DNA of 64,000 nucleotides from Intestinibacter sp964449895 (GTDB lineage Bacteria > Bacillota > Clostridia > Peptostreptococcales > Peptostreptococcaceae), in contig CAYVBY010000004.1 of assembly GCA_964449895.1 (NCBI GenBank), positions 87,724-151,723 of the forward strand, read 5' to 3'. The notes beneath the pieces are model-generated. The model searched no databases. It saw only the letters and a list, made by a program, of their open reading frames with translations, and was not told the origin of the DNA. This document shows positions 36,520 through 44,692 of this stretch, one piece after another. A program made the translations under genes and the position numbers. The number at the start of each line of letters is the position of its first letter. Position 1 is the first letter of the stretch.

Positions 36520-36954
36520 ATGAATTCTAAATTGAATGAAATTGAAAATAAATTACCTAAAGACTGTTGTTGCTTTTGTTCTCACTTAACACTAGAAGGT
36601 CCTGATGAATATTTTAAATATGAAATAAAATGCATTATACATGATTCATCTCCAAATCCTAGCCATTGTTGTGAATATTTTGAAGCAGAACATTCCAACT
36701 TGACTACATCAGACTTAGATAATTTGTACATTAATTTTTTAGAATGTTGTATAAAAATAAAATACGACGATTATTTAAATAGTATATATTGGAAATTATT
36801 TAGAGAGCAAATTCTATATAAAAATAACTATAGATGTTCAATCTGCTATTCAAATGAAAATGTTGATGTTTTTCATCTAAACAAAAAATTTGGACGAGAA
36901 ACCGAAGATGATGTTATTTTACTTTGTTCAAAATGTTTAAAAAATGATGAATAA
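36520..36954 (+). CDS. cysteine-rich protein with degenerate HNH-like C-terminus
   Basis: A 144-residue protein with two parts. Residues about 16-58 hold a cysteine/histidine cluster (CCCFCSH, then C, H, CC) that could bind zinc. Residues about 88-142 look like an HNH nuclease fold: YWKLFREQILYKNNYRCSICYSNENVDVFHLNKK, then GRETEDDVILLCSKC. The two CxxC zinc pairs are kept, but the paired catalytic His is FH and the final CxxCH is CSKCL, so nuclease activity is doubtful. It has a strong site (GGAGG) before its ATG and is followed by a second cysteine-rich gene. Confidence 0.65.
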   Translation: MNSKLNEIENKLPKDCCCFCSHLTLEGPDEYFKYEIKCIIHDSSPNPSHCCEYFEAEHSNLTTSDLDNLYINFLECCIKIKYDDYLNSIYWKLFREQILYKNNYRCSICYSNENVDVFHLNKKFGRETEDDVILLCSKCLKNDE

Positions 36955-36964
36955 AATTTTAAAT

Positions 36965-36995
36965 CCTCCACATAATAATAATAAAATAATGGAGG
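36965..36995 (+). promoter_or_regulatory. hairpin that can hide the DUF1540 ribosome binding site
   Basis: CCTCCA at 36965-36970 is the exact complement of TGGAGG at 36990-36995, the Shine-Dalgarno sequence of the next gene. The loop is 19 nt of A and T. Six base pairs would cover the site completely, allowing temperature- or factor-dependent translation. Confidence 0.6.
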
Positions 36996-37004
36996 TATTA
37001 AAAT

Positions 37005-37319
37005 ATGAAAAATTTAAAATGTAATGCTAACAAATGTGTATATAACAAAAATTGTGAATGCTTTGCTGGAAAAATAAATGTAGACGGAAGTATGGCTAAC
37101 AAAACTGCTGATACATACTGTGCAACTTTCAGGGAAAATGAACATACTTCTTTCTCTAGCCATGCTGGATGTTGTTGTCATCAAGATCATTTAGTTGGAA
37201 CTGCTGAAATAAGATGTGAAGCTGTAAACTGTAAATACAATGAAAATAAATTATGTCTTGCTCCATCTGTTCAAATAAATGATGTGGATGCTAGCTGTAA
37301 TACTTTTATATCAAAATAA
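37005..37319 (+). CDS. DUF1540 protein (two cysteine-rich repeats)
   Basis: A 104-residue protein made of two DUF1540 repeats: CNANKCVYNKNCECFAGKI ... CATF and CEAVNCKYNENKLCLAPSV ... CNTF, each with four Cys, joined by a His/Cys-rich linker (HAGCCCHQDH). The family is typical of spore-forming Firmicutes and probably binds metal; its role is not established. It may be expressed late in sporulation, but I see no diagnostic promoter. ATG is 9 bases after GGAGG, which can pair with an upstream CCTCCA. A terminator follows. Confidence 0.9.
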   Translation: MKNLKCNANKCVYNKNCECFAGKINVDGSMANKTADTYCATFRENEHTSFSSHAGCCCHQDHLVGTAEIRCEAVNCKYNENKLCLAPSVQINDVDASCNTFISK

Positions 37320-37334
37320 TAAATTTTATCTATA

Positions 37335-37378
37335 AAAATGCTATAGTTCAAATAAAATTATCTGTACTATAGCATTTT
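37335..37378. terminator. bidirectional terminator after the DUF1540 gene
   Basis: Twelve-base-pair stem AAAATGCTATAG / CTATAGCATTTT with an 18-20 nt loop and T-tail, between convergent genes. Confidence 0.85.
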
Positions 37379-37424
37379 GCAATTTAATATAATATTTGTC
37401 ATAATATTCACTGAATTAAAATTA

Positions 37425-38126
37425 TTATTTTTGAATACTATTTTGACAATCCTCTTCAATTTGTAAATTTTTCTTATTTTTAATTAATTCTTTTATATAT
37501 TTAATATCATCAGATATAATTCTATGTTTAATTTCTTTAGAATCTATTTTACATATTTTAAATCCAAACTGAATAGCATAGCCTAAACCAAATGCACTCA
37601 TAACTGTACCAATTCCCACTTTACCACCTAAAAACCATCCAATTACTAAAGCAGAAACTTCTATAAAAGTCCTTATTATACCAACTGGCTTAGATAATTT
37701 TTTATTAAGTGCTAGCATGAGGCCATCTCTTGGACCACTACCAAGTCCTGCTCCTAAATATAAGACTGTAGCTACTGCTGAAAGAATAATACCTATGACC
37801 ATCATAATAAGTCCCATAAATAAATTATCTGCAACTGGAACTATATTCGTAGCTTTTATGATATCCAAAAATACACCTATAAAAATCATATTTAGAACTG
37901 TACCCCAGCCTACACCTTCTCCTAAAATTGCATCAAGTATTACTATTATAAGTCCTACCATTATAGATGCTTGTCCCATAGTAATTCCTGTTTTCATAGA
38001 TACACCCTGATGAAATACATCCCAAGGAGATAATCCAACTTCAGCATTTACCATTACAACTATTGCCAATCCATACAATATAAATCCAGCAAATAGTCTA
38101 ACCAATAAATACACTACCTTCTTCAT
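37425..38126 (-). CDS. YczE/YitT-like integral membrane protein
   Basis: A 233-residue membrane protein with five predicted spans and a charged C-terminal tail of about 40 residues. The N-terminal half (FAGFILYGLAIVVMVNAEVGLSPWDVFHQG) and GLGSGPRDGLMLAL near 127 are typical of the YczE/YyaS/YitT family. Function in the family is unclear; membrane protein YczE of Bacillus affects surfactin production after transcription. ATG follows AGGGGG. It lies just downstream of LUD copy 2's terminator region on the other side of a 110-bp gap. Confidence 0.85.
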   Translation of the reverse strand: MKKVVYLLVRLFAGFILYGLAIVVMVNAEVGLSPWDVFHQGVSMKTGITMGQASIMVGLIIVILDAILGEGVGWGTVLNMIFIGVFLDIIKATNIVPVADNLFMGLIMMVIGIILSAVATVLYLGAGLGSGPRDGLMLALNKKLSKPVGIIRTFIEVSALVIGWFLGGKVGIGTVMSAFGLGYAIQFGFKICKIDSKEIKHRIISDDIKYIKELIKNKKNLQIEEDCQNSIQK

Positions 38127-38236
38127 TAAAATGCCCCCTATTTATAAAATTAATACAGACTTTTTCACATAGTTCAAAGTCTTGCTATATCTTAAAATGC
38201 AAATATAAATTTTTATAACTATTTTATTTTTATATT

Positions 38237-38881
38237 TTAAAGACCTAAATCTTCACCAACTAATATAACTTTTATTCTAGATGGCACTCTGTTTAATCTA
38301 GTTATAACAACTTGACTACACACACTTTGTGGTAATTTGCAATTTGTACATGAACCAGTTAAATAACAAGGTGTATTAACTCCATCAAATCTTTGAATAT
38401 TTATAGGTGAAGCTGTATTTCTAACTCTGCTTACTGCATCATCAAGTGTTTTACAAACTTTATTTATTCCTGCAACAACTATAACATTTTTTGGTCCATA
38501 ACATAATGCAGCAACACGATTTCCATTTCCATCTATATTTACAAGAATTCCATCTTCAGTCAAGGCATTTGTACTCATTAAAAATGTATCACAAAGTAAA
38601 CCTTGTCTCATTATTTCTACTCTTTCTTCTGGAGTTTTTGCAGTATCTCTATCTATAACTTTATTGTTTTTCTTTACATAATCAAATAATCCAATTTCTC
38701 CTATTGAGATTGTTCCACCCCATGAAACTACATGATCTGTTGGAATTAATTCAATTGCTTTTTTTAAAGCTTCTTCCTTAGTTTTACAGTAATAAGCTTC
38801 AAAATGTCTTTTTTCTAATCTCTCTCTAACTTTTGCTCCTAATAAATCATTTCTCTTTTCTTTTAATTCATTTGCTCCCAT
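38237..38881 (-). CDS. LUD-domain (LutC/YkgG-like) protein, copy 2
   Basis: A 214-residue protein that differs from the product of 21853-22497 at only about nine positions (for example VSIEEIG to ISIGEIG, and RARNIAAPINIQK to RVRNTASPINIQR). The Cys cluster (SCTNCKLPQSVC) is kept. Identity extends into the ribosome binding site (GGAGGAATTTGAA) and briefly past the stop. Here the partner is a divergent LysR regulator 131 bp away, not mgsA, so the two copies are probably expressed under different conditions. Recent duplication is the simplest reading. Confidence 0.88.
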   Translation of the reverse strand: MGANELKEKRNDLLGAKVRERLEKRHFEAYYCKTKEEALKKAIELIPTDHVVSWGGTISIGEIGLFDYVKKNNKVIDRDTAKTPEERVEIMRQGLLCDTFLMSTNALTEDGILVNIDGNGNRVAALCYGPKNVIVVAGINKVCKTLDDAVSRVRNTASPINIQRFDGVNTPCYLTGSCTNCKLPQSVCSQVVITRLNRVPSRIKVILVGEDLGL

Positions 38882-39012
38882 TTCAAATTCCTCCTTTATT
38901 ATTTGTATATGTTTTATATCATTGTCTTTTTTTATTATCTATTATATACTTTAAATTAATATAAGTAAAATAAATGTTTATGATATAAATATGCAGAAAG
39001 GTTATTTGAAAA

Positions 39013-39882
39013 ATGAATCGTTATATTGCACTTCAAAAAGTAGTAGAACTTGGTAGTTTTACAAAAGCAGCAAAAATATTGGGATACACTCAGCCAGCTA
39101 TGAGCCAAATGATTTCTTCATTAGAAAAAGAACTGTCTATAAAGCTTCTATATCGTTCTAGATATGGAATTAATTTGACATTAGAAGGGGAGAAATTATT
39201 CCCATCTATACAATCAACAATTGCACATTATCAATCTATGCAAGAAATTGCTAAAGAAATTCAAGGACTAAATACAGGAGTAATACGAATTGGAACTATA
39301 TCAAGTGTATCTTGTCATTGGCTTCCTAAATTAATTAAAGATTTTTGGAAAATATATCCAAATGTACAATTTGTTCTTCATCAAGGAGACTATACAACAA
39401 TTACACAATGGATACATAATGGAGAACTTGATTTTGGTTTTGTTAATCCTGATGCTGTTACATGCAGAAAGACATTTTTTATAAAAGAAGGTGAACATCG
39501 TGCCGTATTACCATTAAATCATCCACTAGCTTCTGAAGCATACATTACATTGGATGATTTATCAAAAGAATCGTTTTTACTGTTAGAAGAAGGCTCATTT
39601 AGCGAACCATTAGAAGCATTTAATAAAGCAGGTTTAGAACCCTCTATATGTTTGCGTGCCCATGATGCTTATTCAATTTTATCTATGGTTGAAACAGGAC
39701 TAGGAGTGAGTATTTTACCTGAACTTGTACTTAGAAAAACAAATTATCAGGTTGCAATTTTACCAATACAACCTGTTATTACTCGAAAAATTGGTATTGT
39801 TATGAAAGAAAAAAATGAACTTCCGATTGCCGGAAAACATTTCGTTAAATTTTTATTTTCACATATAGATGAACTAGCATAA
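39013..39882 (+). CDS. LysR-family transcription regulator
   Basis: A 289-residue LysR protein. The N-terminal winged helix (ALQKVVELGSFTKAAKILGYTQPAMSQMISSLEKEL) is canonical; the rest is a periplasmic-binding-like effector domain (about 88-285). By the family rule it should control the divergently transcribed LUD gene, with the effector unknown. The 131-bp gap between them has room for two operator half-sites, but I could not single out a convincing T-N11-A box. Codons are somewhat more GC-rich (for example CGT, CGT GCC, GCC GGA) than neighbours, which hints at transfer. A bidirectional terminator follows. Confidence 0.93.
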   Translation: MNRYIALQKVVELGSFTKAAKILGYTQPAMSQMISSLEKELSIKLLYRSRYGINLTLEGEKLFPSIQSTIAHYQSMQEIAKEIQGLNTGVIRIGTISSVSCHWLPKLIKDFWKIYPNVQFVLHQGDYTTITQWIHNGELDFGFVNPDAVTCRKTFFIKEGEHRAVLPLNHPLASEAYITLDDLSKESFLLLEEGSFSEPLEAFNKAGLEPSICLRAHDAYSILSMVETGLGVSILPELVLRKTNYQVAILPIQPVITRKIGIVMKEKNELPIAGKHFVKFLFSHIDELA

Positions 39883-39933
39883 AAATATGCTCTTGCAAAT
39901 CAAATAATTTTGCAAGATACTAATAAAATTAAA

Positions 39934-39963
39934 CGGGGAATTATAAGTAATTATAATTCCCCG
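39934..39963. terminator. bidirectional terminator between lysR and DUF3785-like gene
   Basis: Stem CGGGGAATTATAA / TTATAATTCCCCG, T-rich on both sides; one of the strongest hairpins in the window. Confidence 0.95.
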
Positions 39964-39982
39964 TTTTATATTCTAATTTAAT

Positions 39983-40396
39983 TTAAACTACACAATTTTC
40001 TATTTGAATTAATGTATCTTGACAGTTTTTACAAATTATAAGACTTACTATGTAACTATCATCTACTTTATTAGCTCTTAATAACTTATTAAAAGATTGG
40101 CCCTCATATTCTTTTTGAATATCACTTATAACAAATTTTTGTTCTTTTGTATATATATAGAAATGATATTCTAAAAATGGAAAGAATTTTTGTTTTTCTT
40201 TAACTCCTGCAAGACATTCAACACAAGCTTCTTTATAATATTGAATATCAAAGTCAATTTCTTCTAACTTACTAAGCATATCAAGTATATCATCTAAAGT
40301 AAGTCCTTTAACTGGTTTTTCCTCATCATTTAATAAACATATATTTTTATCTTTTTCTAGTATATATTCTTCTCCATCATAAACAAACTTTAACAT
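39983..40396 (-). CDS. hypothetical protein with two CxxC motifs (DUF3785-like)
   Basis: A 137-residue soluble protein. Two CxxC pairs, CVEC at about 58 and CKNC at about 123, could bind one zinc ion. The rest is mixed alpha/beta with no other known motif. It resembles the clostridial DUF3785 family as I recall it, of unknown function. It lies 16 bp behind the glycosyltransferase gene with its own AGGAG, so the two are likely one transcript. Confidence 0.6.
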   Translation of the reverse strand: MLKFVYDGEEYILEKDKNICLLNDEEKPVKGLTLDDILDMLSKLEEIDFDIQYYKEACVECLAGVKEKQKFFPFLEYHFYIYTKEQKFVISDIQKEYEGQSFNKLLRANKVDDSYIVSLIICKNCQDTLIQIENCVV

Positions 40397-40412
40397 ATTT
40401 AACTCCTATTCA

Positions 40413-41381
40413 TTAATCTATTTCTGAAGCAAATAAAGTAGGATCATCTACAGCCTCTTCATATTCTTCTTCAGTTATATATCCTTGTTCTAGCATATCA
40501 TTAAGTACCTCTATTTGTCTAGCTTTTGCTTGATCATGTTCTCTAAATCTATAAGGATTATTAGTTATACCTGCAAGCATTGCACATTGAGCTAAATTAA
40601 GCTCCCATACATTTTTTTTGAAATAAACCTTTGCCCCTTTTGCAACACCATATGCAGATTTTCCTAAGTAAATATTATTAAGATAAATTCCTAAAATTTC
40701 ATCTTTGCTCAGAATTTTATTCATACAAATAGCATTATATGCATCTATAATTTTTCTTTTATATGTTTTATCTTCACTTGTAAGTAAATTTTTTGATACC
40801 TGCATATCTATAGTACTTCCTCCTTGTGTAGATGAAGTTACTAAATTATTTAAAGCAGCTCTTATTATAGATTTTATATCTACTCCTTTATGCTTATAAA
40901 ATCTCCTATCCTCCATAGCTACTATAGCATGTTTTAAATCATCAGGTATTTGATCATCACTTACTACTTCACTACTTATATAATTATTATAAATAAGTTC
41001 CTTTGTAACTTTCTCACTTCCGCTTATAGCATATATAGAAAATCCAGAAAAAATAATTCCACCTACTATAACTAAAACTAAAACTAGAGACATTACTTTT
41101 TTTAGAATAGTTAACCTTTTTGCTCTTTGTATCTTTTTCTTTCTATAATATATTTCTCTTTCAAGTTCAAATTGCTCTTTTTGTTCTTTTTTTCTTATAG
41201 CTTCCTCTATAGAATCTACTTTTTTCTTTTCAGTGATTTTTTTATTAGTTTCACTTTTTTGATTAGGAGTAATTTTATTTATACTTTCGTTTGTACTTAT
41301 TTTGCTGTCGTCATTTTTATTTTTTAAATTATTTGAACTAATTTTTCTTCTTCGTATTTTATTTTGATTATTATCAGACAT
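40413..41381 (-). CDS. monofunctional peptidoglycan glycosyltransferase (GT51)
   Basis: The product (322 residues) has a long, charged cytoplasmic N-terminus (about 95 residues, Lys/Asn-rich), one membrane span (VMSLVLVLVIVGGIIFSGF) and a GT51 domain. Catalytic motifs are present: AIVAMEDRRFYKHKGVD (first Glu), GGSTIDMQVSKNLL, KDEILGIYLNNIYLG and AQCAMLAGITNNPYR. There is no transpeptidase domain, so it only polymerises glycan strands from lipid II. The ATG at 41381 follows GGAGG by 6 bases; the longer frame has no ribosome binding site. Confidence 0.93.
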   Translation of the reverse strand: MSDNNQNKIRRRKISSNNLKNKNDDSKISTNESINKITPNQKSETNKKITEKKKVDSIEEAIRKKEQKEQFELEREIYYRKKKIQRAKRLTILKKVMSLVLVLVIVGGIIFSGFSIYAISGSEKVTKELIYNNYISSEVVSDDQIPDDLKHAIVAMEDRRFYKHKGVDIKSIIRAALNNLVTSSTQGGSTIDMQVSKNLLTSEDKTYKRKIIDAYNAICMNKILSKDEILGIYLNNIYLGKSAYGVAKGAKVYFKKNVWELNLAQCAMLAGITNNPYRFREHDQAKARQIEVLNDMLEQGYITEEEYEEAVDDPTLFASEID

Positions 41382-41547
41382 TTTTACCTCCTTATTAATA
41401 AATAGATTATACAACGAAATAGAAATAAATAAAAATAAAATTTTGTTAAGATATGTAAATTTAATACTTTTTTAATATTTTCATAATTATAAGCTATTAA
41501 TTTTCTACTCAATTATATAATCTTATATTAATTCAGAAGTTTTTATA

Positions 41548-42012
41548 TTAAATATCTATATTTTTAAAAGTACAATCTTGATTTAAATTGCTATTTTTAA
41601 TAACAAGTAGTAAAGATTCATTCTTATCATCTAATTCTATACATATCTTTACTTTTTTACTCTCACCACTATCTAATATGCCTAGAAATCCATATACACC
41701 TTCATTTATATTTAAAAAAGTTTTCTTATATTTACCTGATTGATAAAATTCAAAATCCATCTGAGATAATTCTATCGGCTCTAAACTAGTATTCATAATA
41801 TCAAATGTCAATGTAGCATATTTTAAATATTTATCATCCATTTTAACTTTTTTATTTTCTATTTTTAAATCATCTAAATGCACTTTTATATATTGTGTTT
41901 GATTATTTTGATTTGCTATTTGAAATTGGAAGTTATCTGCTGTATAAACAATTATATTACTATTTAATGATAAAATAACCAATAAAAATACTATAACACA
42001 TTTTATTCTCAT
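41548..42012 (-). CDS. secreted beta-rich hypothetical protein
   Basis: A 154-residue exported protein. The signal peptide is CVIVFLLVILSLNSNIIVYT, with cleavage likely near TADN. The mature part is beta-rich with a pattern like DUF4352/DUF5067-type extracellular immunoglobulin-like domains (LKYATLTFDIMNTSLEPIEL ... LDSGESKKVKICIEL). No catalytic motif, lipobox or membrane anchor is seen. The ATG at 42012 follows AAGGAG by 8 bases; the frame upstream to 42051 is not needed. Confidence 0.65.
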   Translation of the reverse strand: MRIKCVIVFLLVILSLNSNIIVYTADNFQFQIANQNNQTQYIKVHLDDLKIENKKVKMDDKYLKYATLTFDIMNTSLEPIELSQMDFEFYQSGKYKKTFLNINEGVYGFLGILDSGESKKVKICIELDDKNESLLLVIKNSNLNQDCTFKNIDI

Positions 42013-42137
42013 AAAATTTCTCCTTTTTAAATAAAATCTATTCCTATACATATTTAGATTATTTTACATTTTTAAAAAATATATACATTTTTATTTTAAT
42101 TGCTATTAATTACCAGCATATATTTTAACTTTTATTA

Positions 42138-42166
42138 TTGCGAATTTTGTCGATTTTTGTTATTAT
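42138..42166 (+). promoter_or_regulatory. sigma-A promoter of a candidate small RNA
   Basis: TTGCGA at 42138-42143, 17-bp spacer, TATTAT at 42161-42166, with TG one base before the -10 (extended -10). No coding frame lies directly downstream; transcription would start near 42173. Confidence 0.7.
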
Positions 42167-42171
42167 AAATA

Positions 42172-42292
42172 CACAGTTATTCCCCAATAACTGAAATTAC
42201 TCCCCAAATAAAATATATTCCCTAATCCCCTTTTTATAATATATTTTAATTAGAGAACCCTAGCGATCGGATTTACTAGGGTTCTATTTTTT
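42172..42292 (+). ncRNA. candidate C-rich regulatory small RNA
   Basis: About 120 nt between a good promoter and an intrinsic terminator (stem AGAACCCTAG / CTAGGGTTCT at 42254-42285, then ATTTTTTT), with no start codon and ribosome binding site pair. Four UCCC-type motifs stand out in otherwise AU-rich sequence: TTCCCC at 42180, CTCCCC at 42200, TTCCC at 42218 and TCCCC at 42226. The first lies in the loop of a small hairpin (GTTATT-CCCC-AATAAC). Such exposed C-rich motifs are how staphylococcal RsaE-type RNAs pair with Shine-Dalgarno sequences. The flanking gene at 41548 runs away to the left, so this terminator does not belong to it. Confidence 0.7.
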
Positions 42293-42402
42293 TATATCCT
42301 AATTGATATTTATAATATTACTTCTATTATTTACTTAGTTATTACATTAAAATTTATTTTTATTATATTTATTCTAAAAATATCTAGTGTATTGAAATAT
42401 AT

Positions 42403-42439
42403 ATAAGGAATATAATTTTTATGAAATTATATTCCTTAT
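42403..42439. repeat. 16-bp inverted repeat ahead of the HD hydrolase gene
   Basis: Arms ATAAGGAATATAATTT and AAATTATATTCCTTAT with a 5-nt loop. No T-run follows on the plus strand. An extended -10 (TGCTATAAT, 42442-42450) lies just downstream, so the right arm covers the -35 region and the repeat may be an operator. Confidence 0.7.
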
Positions 42440-42484
42440 TATGCTATAATATCTTAAAAATTACTTTATATGGGAGGTATCAAA

Positions 42485-42922
42485 ATGCTATCATACAACG
42501 AGCAATTACAATTTGCACTAGAACTTGCTATAAAAAAGCACAAAAATCAAACAGATAAATCAGGAAAACCATATATTCTACATCCACTTCATGTAATGGA
42601 AAATGTAAAAAGCGATGATGCCAAAATAGTAGCAATATTACACGATATAATAGAAGATACAGATGTAACTGAAGAATATCTACTAAAAGAAGGACTTTCA
42701 AAACATATAGTAGATGCAATAGTTATGCTTACAAAGTCTTATGAAGAGGATTACATGGATTATATAAAAAAATTAAACACAAATCCTCTAGCAAAAGAAG
42801 TCAAACTAGCTGATTTAAATCACAATATGGATTTAAGAAGACTTTCAACATTAAAAGAAAGAGATCTAGATAGAAGTAGAAAATATCAAATCGCCTACCA
42901 TTATTTAATAAATACCAAATAA
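42485..42922 (+). CDS. small HD-domain (SpoT/Mesh1-like) hydrolase
   Basis: A 145-residue stand-alone HD protein. The metal and nucleotide motifs match the hydrolase domain of Rel/SpoT: YILHPLHV (His), ILHDIIEDT (His-Asp), and VKLADLNHNM (Asp, Asn). No synthetase, TGS or ACT domain is present. It may hydrolyse (p)ppGpp or a related nucleotide. The ATG at 42485 follows GGGAGG by 7 bases; the earlier in-frame ATG at 42470 sits before that site. It has its own promoter with an inverted repeat over the -35 position. Confidence 0.88.
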   Translation: MLSYNEQLQFALELAIKKHKNQTDKSGKPYILHPLHVMENVKSDDAKIVAILHDIIEDTDVTEEYLLKEGLSKHIVDAIVMLTKSYEEDYMDYIKKLNTNPLAKEVKLADLNHNMDLRRLSTLKERDLDRSRKYQIAYHYLINTK

Positions 42923-43020
42923 CTACAAAAAATTCACAATAATTTATCTCAAAATAAATTTCCATGATATAATTATGTGTAGGTAAAATTTAAAATATTA
43001 AAATAAGGAGGATAAATCTT

Positions 43021-43437
43021 ATGTCAAAATTCATTAATGAATTTAAAGAATTTGCTCTTAGAGGAAATGTCCTAGATTTAGCTGTTGGGGTTATTATAGG
43101 GGGTGCATTCCAAGGTGTAGTTAATTCTTTAGTTCAAGATATTATATCTCCTATTATAGGACTATTTGCTAATCAAGATTTTAGTAACTTAGTTATAACT
43201 ATAGGTGGTATTCAAGTAAAATACGGATCTTTTATAACAGCACTTATAAACTTTTTAATTATGGCATTTGTTATATTCTTAATTATAAAAGGTATGAACA
43301 AACTTGCTAGTTTAGGTAGACATGAAGAAGTTGCAGTAGCAGAAGAACCAACTACTAAAAAATGTCCTTTCTGCTTTAGCGAAATAGATATAAACGCTAC
43401 TCGTTGTCCAAACTGTACTTCTCAAATAGAAAATTAA
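43021..43437 (+). CDS. mscL: large-conductance mechanosensitive channel with zinc-ribbon tail
   Basis: A 138-residue MscL. The N-terminal helix and first span (FKEFALRGNVLDLAVGVIIGGAF) and second span (ITALINFLIMAFVIFLIIKGMN) are canonical. It opens under membrane tension to release solutes during osmotic downshock. The tail differs from the usual coiled helix: it ends in a zinc-ribbon pair (CPFCFSEIDINATRCPNC). Such tails occur in Firmicute MscL proteins. It is a single gene, with AAGGAGG before the ATG and a terminator after it. Confidence 0.96.
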   Translation: MSKFINEFKEFALRGNVLDLAVGVIIGGAFQGVVNSLVQDIISPIIGLFANQDFSNLVITIGGIQVKYGSFITALINFLIMAFVIFLIIKGMNKLASLGRHEEVAVAEEPTTKKCPFCFSEIDINATRCPNCTSQIEN

Positions 43438-43440
43438 GAA

Positions 43441-43472
43441 AAAAGCTATTACATTTTTTTGTAATAGCTTTT
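43441..43472. terminator. mscL terminator
   Basis: Twelve-base-pair stem AAAAGCTATTAC / GTAATAGCTTTT with a T-rich loop and tail. Confidence 0.9.
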
Positions 43473-43537
43473 ATTATTTTAAATTTACTTTTAAGCTTTT
43501 AACTTACAAGTAAATTATAATATATATACAACTGGCT

Positions 43538-44692
43538 CTATTTTCCAAATAACTTAGCTGCTTCTTTCATTTTTCCTATAATATCTACTCCAAATGGACA
43601 ATTATCCATACATACTCCACATTCTATACATTCACTAGCATGATGTTCAAGTACATCATAGTGATTTTGAACAGTTTCTGCAACCTCATCTTGAATAGAT
43701 GCTAAATCAAGATATTTATTTACATAAGCTATATCTATTTTTACAGAACATGGTGCACAGTGACCACAATACATACATTGTCCTTTAAATGCACTTTTTG
43801 GTGCATGGGCCAAAACTTTAGCATAGTCTTTTTCTTCTTCAGTTGCTTTTTCATAATATGCTGCTGATAAAATCTCATCTGTATTTCCTGCTCCTCCAAC
43901 TACACTTGCTACTGCAGGTCTTGTTAGACAATAATGTAGACATTGAACTGGAGTTAAAGCTTTTTTAAAAGGTGATTGTTTTTCATTTAAAAGAACACCT
44001 GCTCCAAATGCTTTCATTACAGTAAGTGCCACACCTTTATTTTCACAAACTTTATATAATTTTTCTCTCTTTGAATCTATTCCTTCATAAACTCTATCCT
44101 TATATGTATCTTCTTCAAATAAAATATCTACATCTTCACTTGCAGGTAACATATCATAAGCTGCATTTATACTAAATAATATTACATCTATAATTCCTGT
44201 ATCTACTGCTTTAAATGCTATATCAGGATTATGTGTAGATATACCTAAATGTTTAATAATTCCTTTTGATTGTAATTCTTTTGCATACTCTAAAATTTCT
44301 CCATTAAATACAGTATCAAAATCCTTATCGTCATCTATATAGTGAATCATTCCCACATCTACATAGTCAAGTTGCATTCTATTTAAAAAATCTTTATATC
44401 CTTCTTTTACTTCATTTATATTTCTCGTTCTTTTATACTGTTCATCCTCCCAAATAGTACATAAATGTCCTTCTATTACAAAACTTTCTCTTGGATATTT
44501 TTTAAGTGCACTTCCTACATAACTTCTAACTTCTGGATTTGAATTGTATATATCTATAAAATTTATGCCTTTTTCTATAGCACAATCTATCATTTTTTCA
44601 ACTTCTTCTTTAGTTTTTTTCTCAAATCCTTCTCCTCCAAGTCCAATTTCACTGACTTTTATATTTGTTCTACCTAACACCCTATAATTCAT
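43538..44692 (-). CDS. aldo/keto reductase with C-terminal 4Fe-4S cluster domain
   Basis: A 384-residue protein. Residues about 1-290 are an aldo/keto reductase barrel (YRVLGRTNIKVSEIGLGGEGF; Asp and Tyr in FIDIYNSNPEVRS; GHLC; GISTHNP). The last 90 residues carry ferredoxin-like cysteines (CMYCGHCAPC and CIECGVCMDNCPFG) for two clusters. The family is widespread in anaerobes; substrates are mostly unknown. The electron route may run from ferredoxin rather than NADPH. ATG follows AGAGGAG; single gene, convergent with mscL. Confidence 0.9.
   Translation of the reverse strand: MNYRVLGRTNIKVSEIGLGGEGFEKKTKEEVEKMIDCAIEKGINFIDIYNSNPEVRSYVGSALKKYPRESFVIEGHLCTIWEDEQYKRTRNINEVKEGYKDFLNRMQLDYVDVGMIHYIDDDKDFDTVFNGEILEYAKELQSKGIIKHLGISTHNPDIAFKAVDTGIIDVILFSINAAYDMLPASEDVDILFEEDTYKDRVYEGIDSKREKLYKVCENKGVALTVMKAFGAGVLLNEKQSPFKKALTPVQCLHYCLTRPAVASVVGGAGNTDEILSAAYYEKATEEEKDYAKVLAHAPKSAFKGQCMYCGHCAPCSVKIDIAYVNKYLDLASIQDEVAETVQNHYDVLEHHASECIECGVCMDNCPFGVDIIGKMKEAAKLFGK

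Noticed and set aside
39013..39882. Genomic-island boundary at the LysR gene
   Set aside because: Codon use looks slightly different, but only one gene is affected and there are no flanking repeats or mobility genes.
42528..42719. Minus-strand frame inside the HD hydrolase gene
   Set aside because: Leu/Tyr/His-rich antisense shadow of a clearly conserved enzyme.
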